Below, piece by piece: positions 17,302 to 26,695 of a stretch of 64,000 nucleotides of DNA (position 1 is its first letter; each line of letters starts with the position of its first letter). Source of the stretch: DATFVA01 sp963764235 (GTDB lineage Bacteria; Bacteroidota; Ignavibacteria; Ignavibacteriales; Ignavibacteriaceae). Both the position numbers and the translations under genes were made by a program. The notes below the pieces were generated by a model. The model ran no database searches and was not told where the DNA came from. It saw only the letters and a program-made list of their open reading frames with translations. Location of the stretch: NCBI GenBank assembly GCA_963764235.1, contig CAVXRO010000014.1, positions 620,001 to 684,000 on the forward strand, in the 5' to 3' direction.

Positions 17302-19695
17302 TTAATAATAATTTTTCCAATCAATTCTTCTTATCTTCATTCCGTCAGATTGAAGAAGCACACAGCCTTGCAGGTCGGTTCTGCATGTGAGCGAACCTGA
17401 TTCCTTTAACCGCTTTACTACTTCCCGGGAAGGATGACCAAACGTATTTTTTATTCCGCAGCTGATCAGGCTTATTTTCGGGGAAACTGACCTTATAAAG
17501 TCATCCGAAGAACCCGTTCTGCTGCCGTGATGACTGACTTTCAGTACATCGGCGTCAAGGAAATCTTTATACTTTTTCATGTAATAAATCTCCCCTTTTT
17601 TATCGATATCTCCGGTAAACAGGAAAGAGGTCTTACCGAATACAACTTTTATTATACCGCCGCGGTTATTAAGCGAATTTCCGACAGTAAGGTATTCTGT
17701 ATTATTATTCAGGATAAAAACTTCCGCATCCCCAATTCTGATCTTCTTCCTTGAATAATATTCAACCGGAATATTTTTATTCTTGAGGAATTGCTCAAAC
17801 CGTCTGTCTTTCTCAGAAGCTGTGTCCGGAATCGGCTTGAATATTTTTTCTATTTTCTTTTTTCCTATGAGTGAAATAAATCCGCCATAATGATCAATAT
17901 CAATGTGAGATGTAAAACCATAATCGAACTTTTTTATACCGAGCCTTTCCATTGCTGGAATTATAATTCTTTCACCATTATCAAAATATGGTGATGCATT
18001 ACCTGCATCGATTAATGCTGTTTGCCCATCAGGAAATTCCAAAATGAATGAATCGCCCTGCCCGACATCAAGCATAAATAGATTCAGTGTATTTCTCCCC
18101 GGTCCCGCGTTCTCCATGGAAGAGGAAAAGATATATATATTTGCTGCAATCAGGATGATAAATATCAGCATTGCCCGGGAGGTTTTAAGGTACCGGACTA
18201 CAAAGATACCGGCAAGTATGAATGAATAAAAGATCAACACATCAGTCTGTGAATAATTTACAATATCAAGAGAAGAGTATTTGAATGATCCGGTCCATTT
18301 AACCAATGTCAATAAGAAATCAGAAAACACCCCGTTTGCTGAGGCAAACACAGATGCAGTCCATATAGAAAATGGAAAAACGAACAGAGTTGTTATAGCT
18401 GTTCCGATAATGATTCCAGCAAGAGGTATTACAGCAAGGTTGACCAACAGAGCTATAAGGGAAAATTTCCCAAAATAAATTAAGGTTATGGGAAACGTCC
18501 CAACCTGGGCACTAAGTGACAGCGCGGCGCACAGGAAGATATATCTCAGAAACCTGTATTTTATCCCGGCCCTGTTTATCAGTTGTTCAAAACGCGGATA
18601 AAAGTAAGCAATAGATAAGACTGCAATGAAAGACAGCTGGAAACCCGGATTAAATATTTCAGAAGGGTCAATAGCAAGTAAAATTAATGCCGCTATGGCA
18701 AGAGAGTTATAGATGTTAGTCGACCGGTTTAAAAGGAATGCTGTAATAATCACTAATGCCATAACAACTGCACGGAAAACCAAAGGCGGGATCCCGGTAA
18801 GGAACATAAATAGAAGCAGACCGGCAATAGTCAGGATCGACCTCAGATACATGTTAAGTCTTCCCATAAGGGCAAAAAAGATCAAAGCAATGAATCCTGC
18901 ATGCAGACCTGAAACGGCAAGTATGTGGACAACTCCCGAATTAACGAATTGGGTCCTTGTCTCATAACTGATATCGCTTCTGTCAGCCAGGATTAATCCT
19001 TTCAATAATGCAGCTGTCTCCGGGGTATGCAGCGATGTAATTATCTCGTCGATGAGTTTCCTGGCTGAAAATATTACCCGCCGGATGGTATAAACATCCC
19101 CGGATATTATGGAAATTTCATTTTTCTCATAGACAGTCAAGATACCGCTAATATTCTGAGAATGCAGGTATTTATTATAATCAAACTCTCCGGGATTACG
19201 TTCCTCCCTGCCTTTTCTGTATGTACCCGTTATTTTTATACTATTCCCCGGTTCAAGCCTGCCGAATAAAGAGGCTGCGCTGTCATCCCAGATCTTACAT
19301 AATAAGTTTACCCGGGTGTTGACCATACATCCTGCCCTGATTGAATCAGTCTTTAATAGAAATGAAAACCCGTTTCGGGAAGGAAGGTCAATATTTGAAA
19401 TACACCCGTATGCAGTGAAATCCCTTATTACATAGATTGAATCCGGAATTATTTTTTGATCATTACGCTGCAGCTGTCCTGAGGTATATCCGGCCGAAAG
19501 CGGGAGTAAGAGAATCAGGATGGACGTCAATCCATATGACAGCTTCCTTTTCTGCAGTAAATAGAATAATACTGAAAAAGAAAAGAAGATCAGCAGTACT
19601 ATAAAATCATAGGATATGGTTAGAGAAAAAAAGGATTGCAAAACTATTCCGGCAGCAAATAATACCGAAACCCTGATTACCGGAAAGTCCTTCAC
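17302..19695 (-). CDS. comEC: ComEC/Rec2 DNA-uptake channel protein
   Basis: The predicted inner-membrane channel that carries single-stranded DNA into the cytoplasm during natural transformation. It has an N-terminal membrane and soluble DUF4131-like region, a multi-helix competence domain in the middle (HILAVSGLHAGFIALIFF, about residues 250-270), and a C-terminal metallo-beta-lactamase-like domain with TSHIDIDHYGG and VSHHGSRTGS. The 797-residue length matches the full three-domain form, and no frame break is seen. It overlaps the upstream gene by four bases (ATGA). No comEA or pilus genes are visible nearby. Confidence 0.92.
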   Translation of the reverse strand: MKDFPVIRVSVLFAAGIVLQSFFSLTISYDFIVLLIFFSFSVLFYLLQKRKLSYGLTSILILLLPLSAGYTSGQLQRNDQKIIPDSIYVIRDFTAYGCISNIDLPSRNGFSFLLKTDSIRAGCMVNTRVNLLCKIWDDSAASLFGRLEPGNSIKITGTYRKGREERNPGEFDYNKYLHSQNISGILTVYEKNEISIISGDVYTIRRVIFSARKLIDEIITSLHTPETAALLKGLILADRSDISYETRTQFVNSGVVHILAVSGLHAGFIALIFFALMGRLNMYLRSILTIAGLLLFMFLTGIPPLVFRAVVMALVIITAFLLNRSTNIYNSLAIAALILLAIDPSEIFNPGFQLSFIAVLSIAYFYPRFEQLINRAGIKYRFLRYIFLCAALSLSAQVGTFPITLIYFGKFSLIALLVNLAVIPLAGIIIGTAITTLFVFPFSIWTASVFASANGVFSDFLLTLVKWTGSFKYSSLDIVNYSQTDVLIFYSFILAGIFVVRYLKTSRAMLIFIILIAANIYIFSSSMENAGPGRNTLNLFMLDVGQGDSFILEFPDGQTALIDAGNASPYFDNGERIIIPAMERLGIKKFDYGFTSHIDIDHYGGFISLIGKKKIEKIFKPIPDTASEKDRRFEQFLKNKNIPVEYYSRKKIRIGDAEVFILNNNTEYLTVGNSLNNRGGIIKVVFGKTSFLFTGDIDKKGEIYYMKKYKDFLDADVLKVSHHGSRTGSSDDFIRSVSPKISLISCGIKNTFGHPSREVVKRLKESGSLTCRTDLQGCVLLQSDGMKIRRIDWKNYY

Positions 19696-20597
19696 CCACA
19701 GTACCTCAATATAGCTTGTTTTATCTGTGTAAGGTTTTTCACTTCGGCAGATATGGATTCCGCGTATTTACCTGCGGTAATAAAAAGAGAGGGATTAAAC
19801 GTGTGAGTTTTGATTGATAAATCCTCAAAGTTGCCATGATCCGAACAGATAACAATTGTGAATTCAGATTTATCGGCCTCATTTAAAACAGTAAAGAGGA
19901 ATTTATCCAGTGTCAGTAATGTTATTAAGATGTCATCGTCATAACGCCCATGTCCAAGGTGGTCGGTAAGGAAATATTCATACAATGTAAAATCGTTCTT
20001 CATAGCTATCCTGATCAGCCTCTTTGCAGCGGTTTCAGGCCTGATGACGGGTAGAGTGTAGCCAAGCTTCTTATTCCACCTCTCGTTAGTAATTTCTGCT
20101 GTTAATGCATTTCCCCTCCTCACGTCAGATACGCGATTCAGCCTTAGTCCGCTCAGCCTCGCACTTAACGATGTAACACTTAGTCTTGACTTCCCCGATC
20201 TCAGGTAATCAAAAAATACTTTCGGGTAAGCATTCGCAAAGCTAGCCTTTCGGCCCTTTGAAATGAATTCTGCAAAAATGTTCTGTTCTTTTATTACCGG
20301 AACCAAGGTGGAATATGGATAAGGGCCAAAATGTTTGCCTACATATTCAGCGGCATTCATCCCACAGAAAATGGATGTCTGGCCTGTTCCGCTCTGGGGC
20401 AGCCCCTCTACTCCCAGCGTAGCGTCTACCGGAGTCAAATAAAAACCATTTTTTGTCAAGTACTGGTTGTCAAGTGCAGGATAATCCCCGAACAGCCTGG
20501 TAAAGGTATTAAATCCGTATTTAAAGAAGGGATTAAATTCATAATCCTTTTTGCCTAACCCGACACCATCGAGGAATATCATTAATACCGGATTCAC
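19692..20597 (-). CDS. Alkaline-phosphatase-superfamily metalloenzyme (phosphoglycerate mutase-like)
   Basis: The 301-residue protein has the metal and nucleophile motifs of the superfamily: FLDGVGLG near the N-terminus, SGTGQTSIFCGMNA with the probable Thr nucleophile, TDHLGHGRYDDD, and the closing SDHGNFED. This arrangement is close to cofactor-independent phosphoglycerate mutase and phosphopentomutase, but it is shorter and lacks their inserted domain. The reaction is unknown to me. It lies between dtd and comEC, tightly packed with both. Confidence 0.75.
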   Translation of the reverse strand: MNPVLMIFLDGVGLGKKDYEFNPFFKYGFNTFTRLFGDYPALDNQYLTKNGFYLTPVDATLGVEGLPQSGTGQTSIFCGMNAAEYVGKHFGPYPYSTLVPVIKEQNIFAEFISKGRKASFANAYPKVFFDYLRSGKSRLSVTSLSARLSGLRLNRVSDVRRGNALTAEITNERWNKKLGYTLPVIRPETAAKRLIRIAMKNDFTLYEYFLTDHLGHGRYDDDILITLLTLDKFLFTVLNEADKSEFTIVICSDHGNFEDLSIKTHTFNPSLFITAGKYAESISAEVKNLTQIKQAILRYCG

Positions 20598-20607
20598 ATA
20601 AATACTT

Positions 20608-21066
20608 TTATTTTGAATCGATAATTATTGTAACCGGACCATCATTAAAGATCCTGACCTCCATCATTGCGCCGAAAATGCCCGATTTAACCTTCTCATT
20701 TCCGAGGTTGATCTTCATCCTTTCGATAAATTTTTCATAAAGAGGCACAGCTTCATCTGGTTTCGCGGCATCTGTGAACCCAGGCCTGTTCCCTTTTGAT
20801 GCATCACCGTAAATGGTGAATTGAGAAATAACCAATGCCTCTCCATCAATATCTTTTACTGAGAAGTTCATTTTTTCATCTTCCGAATCTTGATGAGAAA
20901 AAATTCTCAGGCTGCTGCATTTATCAGCAAGGAAATTCACATCTTTTTCAGTATCGCTGGTCCTTATACCCAGCAGGATCACTAGTCCCCTGCCGATATC
21001 CTGAGTATAGTTTTCTTCGGGAATGTTTACGCCTCCTTTTATCACTCTCTGTACAACGACTCTCAA
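20608..21066 (-). CDS. dtd: D-aminoacyl-tRNA deacylase
   Basis: Hydrolyses D-amino acids (and glycine mischarged on tRNA-Ala) from tRNA. The two diagnostic motifs are present: SQFTIYGDASKGNRPGF near residue 78 and the Gly-Pro motif NDGPVTIIID at the C-terminus. At 152 residues it has the normal length. It starts inside the last codons of prmC (four-base overlap). Confidence 0.96.
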   Translation of the reverse strand: MRVVVQRVIKGGVNIPEENYTQDIGRGLVILLGIRTSDTEKDVNFLADKCSSLRIFSHQDSEDEKMNFSVKDIDGEALVISQFTIYGDASKGNRPGFTDAAKPDEAVPLYEKFIERMKINLGNEKVKSGIFGAMMEVRIFNDGPVTIIIDSK

Positions 21067-21914
21067 TTCATTTCTCCCGATATTACCCTTTCTATATCAA
21101 GATAATCGTTTTTAATCCTGATAGAACTATAGTTGTTCTCTTCAAGTATTTTTTTAACGGCCTTCGACTGCCCCTCACCTGTCTCAAAGTATAACCTGCC
21201 CCCGGGAAGTAAAAGTTCTTTTGCCCTTGCACTTATTTTCCTATAGTATAACAATCCATCTGCATTATCAGTCAGCGCCTGGCGCGGTTCATATACTTTT
21301 AATTCAGGCCGGAGTTTCTCAAAGTCCTTAACCGACACATATGGGGGATTGGATACAATTACATCAAAGCTTTTTTCTGCAGGATAACTGCTGAGTATAT
21401 CATTTTCTAAGAGCCTCACCTGGTCTACTGTACAGTTAAGAATAGAATTTTTCCCGGCAATGACCAGTGCTTCCTTACTTATATCGGTCCCGATCACTTC
21501 TGACTCCGGAAGATTCTTTGCTAGGCAGATTGCTATAATTCCACTGCCGGTGCCGATGTCAAGGATTTTAATACCCGACTTGTTTTTATTCTGTTCTATT
21601 ACCTCTTCGACGAGTATTTCGGTTTCCTGCCTTGGAATCAGTACCGAGGAATTCACATAAAAGGGGAGACCAAAAAATTCAACCGATCCGACGATATACT
21701 GCAGCGGTTCAAATTCTCCTCTCCTTTTAAGGAAACTTCTGTATGAAGCAACCTCTTCTTCGCTGAGGGGACGATCAAACGTAAGGTAAAGATCGAGCCT
21801 TTTGCATTTAAGTATATGAGCGAGGAGCAGTTCTGCATTTATCCGGGGTGATTCGATACCTTTTTCCTCCAGATACCTGGTAGAAAGTTTAATTGATTCG
21901 AGGACGGTAAGCAT
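21063..21914 (-). CDS. prmC: Release factor glutamine methyltransferase
   Basis: SAM-dependent enzyme that N5-methylates the Gln of the GGQ motif in peptide-release factors. It has the N-terminal helical domain, the SAM-binding ILDIGTGSGIIAICLAK near residue 118, and the substrate-binding NPPY tetrad in DVIVSNPPYVS. The length of 283 matches the family. It is co-directional with dtd. A rRNA or RlmF-like methylase is unlikely given the N-terminal domain. Confidence 0.95.
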   Translation of the reverse strand: MLTVLESIKLSTRYLEEKGIESPRINAELLLAHILKCKRLDLYLTFDRPLSEEEVASYRSFLKRRGEFEPLQYIVGSVEFFGLPFYVNSSVLIPRQETEILVEEVIEQNKNKSGIKILDIGTGSGIIAICLAKNLPESEVIGTDISKEALVIAGKNSILNCTVDQVRLLENDILSSYPAEKSFDVIVSNPPYVSVKDFEKLRPELKVYEPRQALTDNADGLLYYRKISARAKELLLPGGRLYFETGEGQSKAVKKILEENNYSSIRIKNDYLDIERVISGEMN

Positions 21915-21979
21915 ATATGAGTAAAAAATATTGTAATAATATTCAAAATTTAATTATTTATGAGGAGAATAAGAAAATT

Positions 21980-22702
21980 TTAGTCAGAGAGGAAATAGTA
22001 GATAAGAAAACCAAAGCCTACCTGTACTGCGCCGAAGGCAATACCCGCTATCAGGTCATATTTGTGAGTCTGATCCAGGTAGTATTGATTACCGGAGAAC
22101 TGGTACTGATCGAAATTGTCATCGGCTTTTAATTTGTAATAGGCTGAGACTCCTCCAAAGGCAACAATTCCACCTACGAGAATCTTGAATATATTCCTCT
22201 CGAAGAAATTCTCCCCCCTTCTCTCACCGGTAAAATTAAGTTTGACCTTTGCGCTGTTTCTTAAATTATGTACATCAACAATTTTTTCCTCAAATCCCGG
22301 TTTCCTCAGGAGAATGGTCCCGCTATTGACGGAAAGGAACAAAGGAGTATGACCGATAAGAGCACTGTCCTGGTAAACATATACATCCTGAGGTTCGGTA
22401 TCGAGATACACTTCAGATTTAAAATTATAGGTTAAGACTGTATCATTACAATCGTTTACCCTCAGGGTATCTTCAAATGACTGTGAATCCCACCGATCTG
22501 CTTCTTCTGTGACTACAATATGATATGTGCCTTTCCCTAATCTTACATCCGCCCTTCCCCTTCCGGCTAAATGATCATCAATATAGATTTTTGCAGAAGG
22601 GATATCTGTATTGACCTGTATTTCGGCTTTACAATCTTGTGCACAAATGTTTGATGCAGAGAAAAGGATAATAGGAAGCAATATCAGTTTATTCAAATTC
22701 AT
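21980..22702 (-). CDS. PEGA-domain exported protein
   Basis: The ATG at 22702 is preferred over the longer frame because GGAGG lies four bases upstream and a signal peptide (MNLNKLILLPIILFSASNICAQ) then starts the protein. PEGA-type repeats follow, for example VNTDIPSAKIYIDDHLAGRG and LDTEPQDVYVYQDSALIGHTPLFL. Two hydrophobic segments are near the C-terminus (IFKILVGGIVAFGGVSAYY and a final FGFLIYYFLSD). This suggests a surface or envelope protein anchored by its C-terminus. It overlaps the end of the BamB-like gene by 14 bases. The function is unknown. Confidence 0.75.
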   Translation of the reverse strand: MNLNKLILLPIILFSASNICAQDCKAEIQVNTDIPSAKIYIDDHLAGRGRADVRLGKGTYHIVVTEEADRWDSQSFEDTLRVNDCNDTVLTYNFKSEVYLDTEPQDVYVYQDSALIGHTPLFLSVNSGTILLRKPGFEEKIVDVHNLRNSAKVKLNFTGERRGENFFERNIFKILVGGIVAFGGVSAYYKLKADDNFDQYQFSGNQYYLDQTHKYDLIAGIAFGAVQVGFGFLIYYFLSD

Positions 22703-23834
22703 ACGCCTCCAGCTCTCCCCGGTCAAACCCGATAAAAAGGATGTTCCCGAATATAACCGGTGATAATTCATTTCTTCCATCGACAAAATAAGTTCGTGTA
22801 ATTTCTCCGCTTTTCCTGTTCACAAAATAGAACTTTTTGTTAAGATCGGGAACGACGAGAAGGTTTTCAGCAGCATACGGCGTGGCCTTTAGCACTCCTC
22901 CTGTAGGTGTACTCCAGATGAGCTTTCCGGTATTTTTGTCGAGGCAGAAAAGATTTCCATTCAGACTGCCGAAAAAAATTTCAGAAGGAGTAACCGAGGG
23001 AGTCATCATTATCCTTGCTCCTGATTCAAACTGCCATTTAACCTTTCCTGTTTTTAATTCAACTGCATAGAAACTCCCGTTGTCATTACCTACATAAGCC
23101 ATATCCCCTGATATCGCTGTTCCGCAGAAAAAAGACTGACCGATTTTCTTCCGGTATAAAATTTTACCATCCCCGCTGCTTATGCCGATAAGTTCGCCGT
23201 CATCATTACCGAAGACTATAATTCCATTATTCATTGATGGTGAACCATGTACTGTCGAATTTGTGGGCGTTTTCCATATTTCTTTTCCGTACATATCATA
23301 CCTGTAAACATTCCCGTCTTCAGTATTAAAAATAACTTCATCGGATGTGCCGATAATTTCAGTTACACATCTTCCTTCAACTTCAACATCATGCTCCATT
23401 TCCCCCCTTACAAAATCATAGTATCTTAAATGAGTAATATTATCATCGTCGACTGCATCCGCATAAATCAGGTAGAATTTATATATAAAGGGTGAGGAAA
23501 ATACTGATCCATCACCTTTCAGTTGTCCCACTTTTTTACCAGTGACCAGATTATAACAATAGATTCGCCCTGATAAATCGCTGACGAATACCAGTGAGTC
23601 ATAGATTACAACGGAAGAGTTTGTAAAGCCACCGTTTGCACTATTCTCCCATTTCAAGGAAAGCGAGTCAGTTATATTTTCATTGATATAGAATTCACGG
23701 GCAGGATTCTTCCCAAAACCTGTATATGCATTGTCATCCCGGTGCGCTTGCGTTTGGATTGATGATGTTGCACATCCTGCAGAAAGCAGCAGAAGAAAAT
23801 AAAATATGTATTTCAAATATTTCAAAAATCCCAT
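22689..23834 (-). CDS. PQQ-like beta-propeller lipoprotein (BamB-like)
   Basis: A 381-residue protein with a lipoprotein signal (FYFLLLLSAGCATSS). It contains repeated propeller blades of the PQQ type, such as GKKVGQLKGDGSVFSSPFIYKFYLIYAD, GNDNGSFYAVELKTGKVKW and LFCLDKNTGKLIWSTPTGG. It resembles BamB of the outer-membrane assembly machine, and the upstream neighbour ends in a BamA-like barrel, which supports an envelope role. That functional link is inferred. The gene overlaps the upstream one by 13 bases. Confidence 0.78.
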   Translation of the reverse strand: MGFLKYLKYIFYFLLLLSAGCATSSIQTQAHRDDNAYTGFGKNPAREFYINENITDSLSLKWENSANGGFTNSSVVIYDSLVFVSDLSGRIYCYNLVTGKKVGQLKGDGSVFSSPFIYKFYLIYADAVDDDNITHLRYYDFVRGEMEHDVEVEGRCVTEIIGTSDEVIFNTEDGNVYRYDMYGKEIWKTPTNSTVHGSPSMNNGIIVFGNDDGELIGISSGDGKILYRKKIGQSFFCGTAISGDMAYVGNDNGSFYAVELKTGKVKWQFESGARIMMTPSVTPSEIFFGSLNGNLFCLDKNTGKLIWSTPTGGVLKATPYAAENLLVVPDLNKKFYFVNRKSGEITRTYFVDGRNELSPVIFGNILFIGFDRGELEAYEFE

Positions 23835-26635
23835 CCGAAGAAAAACTGGTAAAATAATCCCGGCTGAAATCTGGAAAGATTATCCTCGATCTTTTTACCG
23901 ATATCATAGCGTAAAACTATCACACCAAGCAGGTTCATTCTGAAGCCGAATCCTACACTGCCAAGTGTCTGATCGTATACTTTATCCCATGCACCTCCGA
24001 AATCGGAAAAGACAGCACCTCTAATCCCCCAGAAACCGAGGTTCACAAAAGGAAACCTGATATTTATCTGGTCAATAAGAGGGAACCGCAGTTCAAGCGA
24101 AGATATCCAAAGCTTTTCGCCGCGGATCGACCACCTCGGCCATCCCCTCAGGTCCCAGCTGCCTCCCATAAAATATCTCCTTGCCTCTTTACCTTCATTA
24201 TAAAATAATGCTCCCCGGAAAGCCAGTGCAGTTGTGTAACCGATTCTGAAGTACTGTCTGTAATCGGCAATCGCTGTAAAGAAATTCACATTGCTGTATT
24301 TAACATCGCTTGTGTAACCAAGCAGCAGCCTTGCCCGGATCCCGTCGAGAGGACCTGTAGGTCCCCATATTGAATTATCGACAACATAGGATATAGTGTT
24401 GCTTAACAGGAGCGCTTTTCTTTCTATAACTCCCTGTATTACCTCTTTATCGCTGCTGGCAAGGGAAACATCAGTTTCGATCCTCTGGAATTTCGAAAGC
24501 GGGAAATTCAGAAGGAAGAATCCTCCGAAGCTTCTCTCATAAAAATACTCATCTGATTCCCTTATATCATACCTGTTCCCGCTGAAATGAAAGACTCCAA
24601 ATCCGTAATTAGTTCTCTTGCTGAGGTCGATCCGTTCCAGCATTACATTAAAGCTTTTAAGGAAATCGCTCTGAACATTGGCTGTATTATATATAAGGAA
24701 GAAATAATTATCATCCCCGAAAAGATCACTCAGGGAGAGGATAGCCCCTCCCCTTGTTCCATAAACAGGATCTGTTGTAACATCACTCTGGGCATAGTCG
24801 AGTGTATATTCCCTTTCATAATTATACTTTTCTTTTTCCGCATATACATTAAGCTGCGATTCAATCCATTTCCCTTCTGTAGAGTCAAAGTTCATAACAA
24901 CCCTGAAAGAGGAATCGGGAGGAATGCTGTCAATCTTATCTTTATATAGGTTAAACGAAAAGTTTTCAAATCCTGAAAAAGTAATTTCCGTTGAATCAAG
25001 GTACCTTGGATGGAAAGCGCTTGTGATGAAATGTGTTACTTTCCAGACAGAATCAGAGAAAGCTTGATTACTAAATTTCATCCGCCAGATGTTCTGCACT
25101 TTATCCATATCAGAGGTAAAGAGAAGTGTTCTCTTATCGGGCGAAAGCACAGGCGACGAATTGTTTGCAGGAAGATTAGTTATATAATCAATTCTGTGAG
25201 TGTTGAGATTGTAGGAAAACAGGTTATAATATCTCTCATATTTTCCGGCGGTTCTGTCAGATGAAAATATCACCTGTGAATCCGTAATTCCAAACACGGG
25301 GTCTCTTTCATCGTAGTAATCATTTGTCAGCCTTGTAAGCTGATTTGTTTCAAGATCAAGTGTAAAAAGGTCACTAAAACCCTTCTGATCAATGGCCTGA
25401 AACACTACTCTCTTTCCGTCTTCGGAAAATTTAGGTGAAGTTATATTGATAAGGTTATCATTTTGATAATTGTCAATTACCTCTTCTTCAGGAATAGAAT
25501 AGAAATGAATTGCATCTGTTGCTCCGGATTTTGTAACAAATGCAACGAGTCCGTTTTTCGAAATATCAATAGACGACTGAAACAGGTGAAATGCCTCGAA
25601 CTCCGCTGTTTTCTCTCCTCTCAGAACTAATTCAGGCTCCATATCCGTTTTCTTTTTTACATTTATCTTCATCCTGTAAAGAGAGGAATAACCGTCGCGG
25701 TTAGCCGGGAAATAAAGCCAGGTATCCCCGATTGTTTTATACGGAACAGGGGAAAAATTAAATCCGAAATGGGTAAGCTGTTGAGCTGAATGCTGCAGTG
25801 GTGCCTCATCAGAAAGGAGAGGATAATATTTGCGTTTGAGATAAAACAGCCATTCTGAATCTATTTCTTCAACAGGTTTTCCCAGTGTATGCTCAAGTAC
25901 TTTTGTAAAATCGCTGTACATCCAGAGATTATCGATAAGCGGCATGACTTTTTCCGGTCCATATTTCTCTTCCACAAAATGCAGAAAGTTCTGTCCTTCT
26001 TTGTACATCAGGAAAGTTCCGTAGATACTGTACATATCCTCAAGATTAACAAAATAATTATTTATAACAGCATCACGCATTACCATCTCTGCCTGGGCAT
26101 CTACATCCGTCGACATGTACTCTGCCAGTCCCTCTGTAAACCAGAGCGGAGGAAACCTTTCCGCGGTCAGCCTGTGATCCGAGAAGATGTGCAGCACTTT
26201 CGTAGTCATAAAAACATGAACCAGCTCGTGTCTGATGACATGCTTAAAATCATGAATTGAACCAGTGTAAGGTATTACGACCCGGCCTTTTAAGAACTCA
26301 AAAAATCCCCCAACCGCATCAGGTACTAGTCCCGGAGTAGTGTTTGTCTGCTGAAAATGAAGCGAGGTGTTATAGAAAATAAGGGGGATGGGTCTGGTAA
26401 TAAGGTTATCAAACTTAACCTTCAGTTCATCATAGGCATCCTCAGCATACGAGGCTCCTATCTCGGCAATTTCTTCAAACTCACCATAGTAATAGATGTT
26501 GAAATGTTCAGTCCGGAGCACCTTCCATTCAAACCTCTGGTACTGGACCTTATTTCTGCCGAAATAGTAAAGCTGTGCATCGGCAGTGCAGGATATAATT
26601 AAAAATATAAGAAAAAGAAATTTAAGGAATTTCAC
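23822..26635 (-). CDS. Peptidase MA-like / TolB propeller / outer-membrane barrel fusion
   Basis: The 937-residue exported protein joins three parts. Residues about 20-280 look like a gluzincin-type peptidase domain, with HELVH at 136-140 and a downstream WFTEGLAEYM that would give the third zinc ligand. Residues about 290-560 form a TolB/WD40-like propeller (ITSPKFSEDGKRVVFQA, NNSSPVLSPDKRTLLFTSD). The last 350 residues resemble a surface-antigen/BamA barrel (GGSWDLRGWPRWSIRGE, AVFSDFGGAWDK, VGFGFRMNLLGVIVLRYDIG). It has a signal peptide. Together with the BamB-like and PEGA genes it forms an envelope cluster. Proteolysis is inferred from the motif only. Confidence 0.72.
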   Translation of the reverse strand: MKFLKFLFLIFLIISCTADAQLYYFGRNKVQYQRFEWKVLRTEHFNIYYYGEFEEIAEIGASYAEDAYDELKVKFDNLITRPIPLIFYNTSLHFQQTNTTPGLVPDAVGGFFEFLKGRVVIPYTGSIHDFKHVIRHELVHVFMTTKVLHIFSDHRLTAERFPPLWFTEGLAEYMSTDVDAQAEMVMRDAVINNYFVNLEDMYSIYGTFLMYKEGQNFLHFVEEKYGPEKVMPLIDNLWMYSDFTKVLEHTLGKPVEEIDSEWLFYLKRKYYPLLSDEAPLQHSAQQLTHFGFNFSPVPYKTIGDTWLYFPANRDGYSSLYRMKINVKKKTDMEPELVLRGEKTAEFEAFHLFQSSIDISKNGLVAFVTKSGATDAIHFYSIPEEEVIDNYQNDNLINITSPKFSEDGKRVVFQAIDQKGFSDLFTLDLETNQLTRLTNDYYDERDPVFGITDSQVIFSSDRTAGKYERYYNLFSYNLNTHRIDYITNLPANNSSPVLSPDKRTLLFTSDMDKVQNIWRMKFSNQAFSDSVWKVTHFITSAFHPRYLDSTEITFSGFENFSFNLYKDKIDSIPPDSSFRVVMNFDSTEGKWIESQLNVYAEKEKYNYEREYTLDYAQSDVTTDPVYGTRGGAILSLSDLFGDDNYFFLIYNTANVQSDFLKSFNVMLERIDLSKRTNYGFGVFHFSGNRYDIRESDEYFYERSFGGFFLLNFPLSKFQRIETDVSLASSDKEVIQGVIERKALLLSNTISYVVDNSIWGPTGPLDGIRARLLLGYTSDVKYSNVNFFTAIADYRQYFRIGYTTALAFRGALFYNEGKEARRYFMGGSWDLRGWPRWSIRGEKLWISSLELRFPLIDQINIRFPFVNLGFWGIRGAVFSDFGGAWDKVYDQTLGSVGFGFRMNLLGVIVLRYDIGKKIEDNLSRFQPGLFYQFFFGWDF

Positions 26636-26695
26636 AGGCTTAAATTTTTAGTTCAGAAATCCCTTCATCGCTAATAAAATTCTGAAAGGATTACA

